Assembly: GCF_932526225.1 (NCBI RefSeq)
Contig: NC_064038.1
Span: 18,463,075-18,527,074 of the forward strand
DNA from: Nematostella vectensis
Lineage: Eukaryota > Cnidaria > Anthozoa > Actiniaria > Edwardsiidae
Length of the DNA: 64,000 bases
Reading direction: 5' to 3'
The notes below the pieces were generated by a model. That model was not told the origin of the DNA. It saw only the letters and a list, made by a program, of their open reading frames with translations, and did not search any database. Shown one piece after another: positions 62,719 through 64,000 of the stretch (within the stretch, counting starts at the first letter, position 1; every line of letters begins with the position of its first letter). Position numbers and translations under genes: made by a program.

Positions 62719-63058
62719 ATTAGGGCGCGGTAAGTACTTGGATGGGTGACCGCTTCGGAATACCGTGTGCTGTAGGCATTTCCTTTTTGTTATCGAGGTA
62801 CTGACAGGACTGTTATATAATAGATAGATGTTACACAGTTCTATCGTTTACGGTCATACCACTGAGAAAGCACCAGTTCTCGTCCGATCACAGAACTTAA
62901 AGTCAGTAGGGCACGGTTAGTACTTGGACGGGTGACCGCTTGGGAATACCGTGTGCTGTAGGCATTTCCTTTTTGTTATCGAGGTACTCACAGGACTGTT
63001 ATATAATAGATAGATCTTAAACAGTTCTATCGTCTACGGCATACCACTGAGAAAGCAC

Positions 63059-63089
<31 letters not shown>

Positions 63090-63244
63090 AGTAGGGCGCG
63101 GTTAGTACTTGGATGGGTGATCGCCTGGGAATACCGTGTGCTGTAGGCATTTCCTTTTTGTCATCGAAGTACTCACAGGACTGTTATATAATATATATTT
63201 CTTACACAGTTCTGTCGTCTACGGCCATACGACTGAGAAAGCAC

Positions 63245-63275
<31 letters not shown>

Positions 63276-63802
63276 AGTAGGGCGCGGTTAGTACTTGGAT
63301 GGGTGACCGCCTGGGAATACCGTGTGCTGTAGGCATTTCCTTTTTGTCATCGAAGTACTCACAGGACTGTTATATAATAGATAGATCTTACACAGTTCTA
63401 TCGTCTACGGCCATACCACTTAGAAAGCACCGGTTCTCGTCCGATAACCGAAGTTAAGCTCAGTAGGGCGCGGTAAGTACTTGGATGGGTGACCGCTTCG
63501 GAATACCGTGTGCTGTAGGCATTTCCTTTTTGTTATCGAGGTACTGACAGGACTGTTATATAATAGATAGATGTTACACAGTTCTATCGTTTACGGCCAT
63601 ACCACTGAGAAAGCACCAGTTCTCGTCCGATCACAGAACGTAAAGTCAGTATGGCACGGTTAGTACTTGGACGGGTGACCGCCTGGGAATACCGTGTGCT
63701 GTAGGCATTTCCTTTTTGTTATCGAGGTACTCACAGGACTGTTATATAATAGATAGATCTTAAACAGTTTTATCGTCTACGGCCATACCACTGAGAAAGC
63801 AC

Positions 63803-63833
<31 letters not shown>

Positions 63834-63892
63834 AGTAGGGCGCGGTTAGTACTTGGATGGGTGACCGCCTGGGAATACCGTTTGCTGTAGGC
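61730..63892 (+). rRNA. 5S rRNA block 28: 12 copies
   Basis: Copies start at 61730, 61916, 62102, 62288, 62474, 62660, 62846, 63032, 63217, 63403, 63589 and 63775. Order C, D, E, G/C, B, C, D, E, G, C, D, E. The copy at 63032 lacks one C near position 9 (ACGGCATACC), which shortens the junction after helix I and makes its unit 185 bp. The copy at 63775 ends CCGTTTGCTG. Confidence 0.95.
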
Positions 63893-63960
63893 ATTTACTT
63901 TTTGTTTTCGAAGTACTAACAGGACTGTTATATAATAGATAGATCTTACACAGTTCTATC

Positions 63961-64000
63961 GTCTACGGCCATACCACTGAGAAAGCACCGGTTCTCGTCC
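63961..64000 (+). rRNA. 5S rRNA, last copy, cut by the window end
   Basis: First 40 bases of a gene with a class F spacer (TTTTCGAAGTACTAACAGG). The array clearly continues past the window. Confidence 0.93.

Larger units (their letters stand above)
6783..64000 (+). repeat. 5S rDNA tandem array, right segment
   Basis: Continuation of the array to the window end: 307 copy starts and two 3' remnants, all in the same orientation. Spacing is 186 bp with rare exceptions: 182 (36071, 52244), 185 (single-base losses), 187 (single-base gains), 189 (3-nt insertion in the gene) and 278 across each remnant. Two more classes appear. D has TTTACGG at the gene start, CACCAG, ACAGAACTTAAAG and a spacer with GTACTGACAGG. 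F has a spacer with TTTTCGAAGTACTAACAGG and a standard gene. No stretch above 75 bp lacks 5S sequence except around the two remnants. Confidence 0.97.

Overview
The window is almost entirely one head-to-tail tandem array of 5S ribosomal RNA genes, all on the + strand. I placed 329 copy starts by eye: 22 before an inserted element and 307 after it. One copy is split by the insertion and the last is cut by the window end. Two more copies are short 3' remnants. The usual repeat length is 186 bp: about 118-121 nt of 5S gene plus a spacer of about 66-68 bp. The spacer carries a T5 run just downstream of one gene and a TATATAA box 32 bp upstream of the next. No protein-coding host gene is visible. 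The 5S numbering matches animal 5S base for base (helix I, TTAGTACTTGGATGGG, CCTGGGAATACC), so the source is most likely an invertebrate animal. I cannot fix the phylum from this alone.

The copies are not homogeneous. They fall into recurrent classes that I call A to G. They differ at linked positions in both gene and spacer, and they follow one another in a recurring order (A-B-C-D-E-(F)-G-C in most of 22-64 kb). The array is therefore a higher-order repeat. Blocks of 6 to 37 units have been copied within it, with offsets including 2420/2421, 2605, 2233, 3254, 4463 and 6879 bp. This pattern is expected from unequal crossing-over and gene conversion. Classes D and F are absent from the first 17 kb, so a left and a right domain can be told apart.

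At 4093-6782 a 2690-bp DNA transposon interrupts the 5S copy that starts at 3987. It has CACTG...CAGTG terminal inverted repeats, a 2-bp CG duplication at the junctions, and dense GGAGT/ACTCC subterminal repeats on both sides. That is the architecture of a non-autonomous CACTA (EnSpm)-like element. Empty counterparts of the insertion site are present in related 5S copies at 8914, 12264 and 14684. The interior holds no recognisable transposase, a GC-rich block ending in T9, a 142-codon open frame of unknown meaning, and a nested inverted-repeat cluster.

The 5S copies should be transcribed by RNA polymerase III through TFIIIA/TFIIIC binding to the internal control region, helped by the upstream TATA box, and end at the short T run. 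The variants worth testing are class D (altered box A and helices), class C (four linked changes), a 3-nt insertion in box A, copies lacking a terminator, and copies with an extra T4 terminator.
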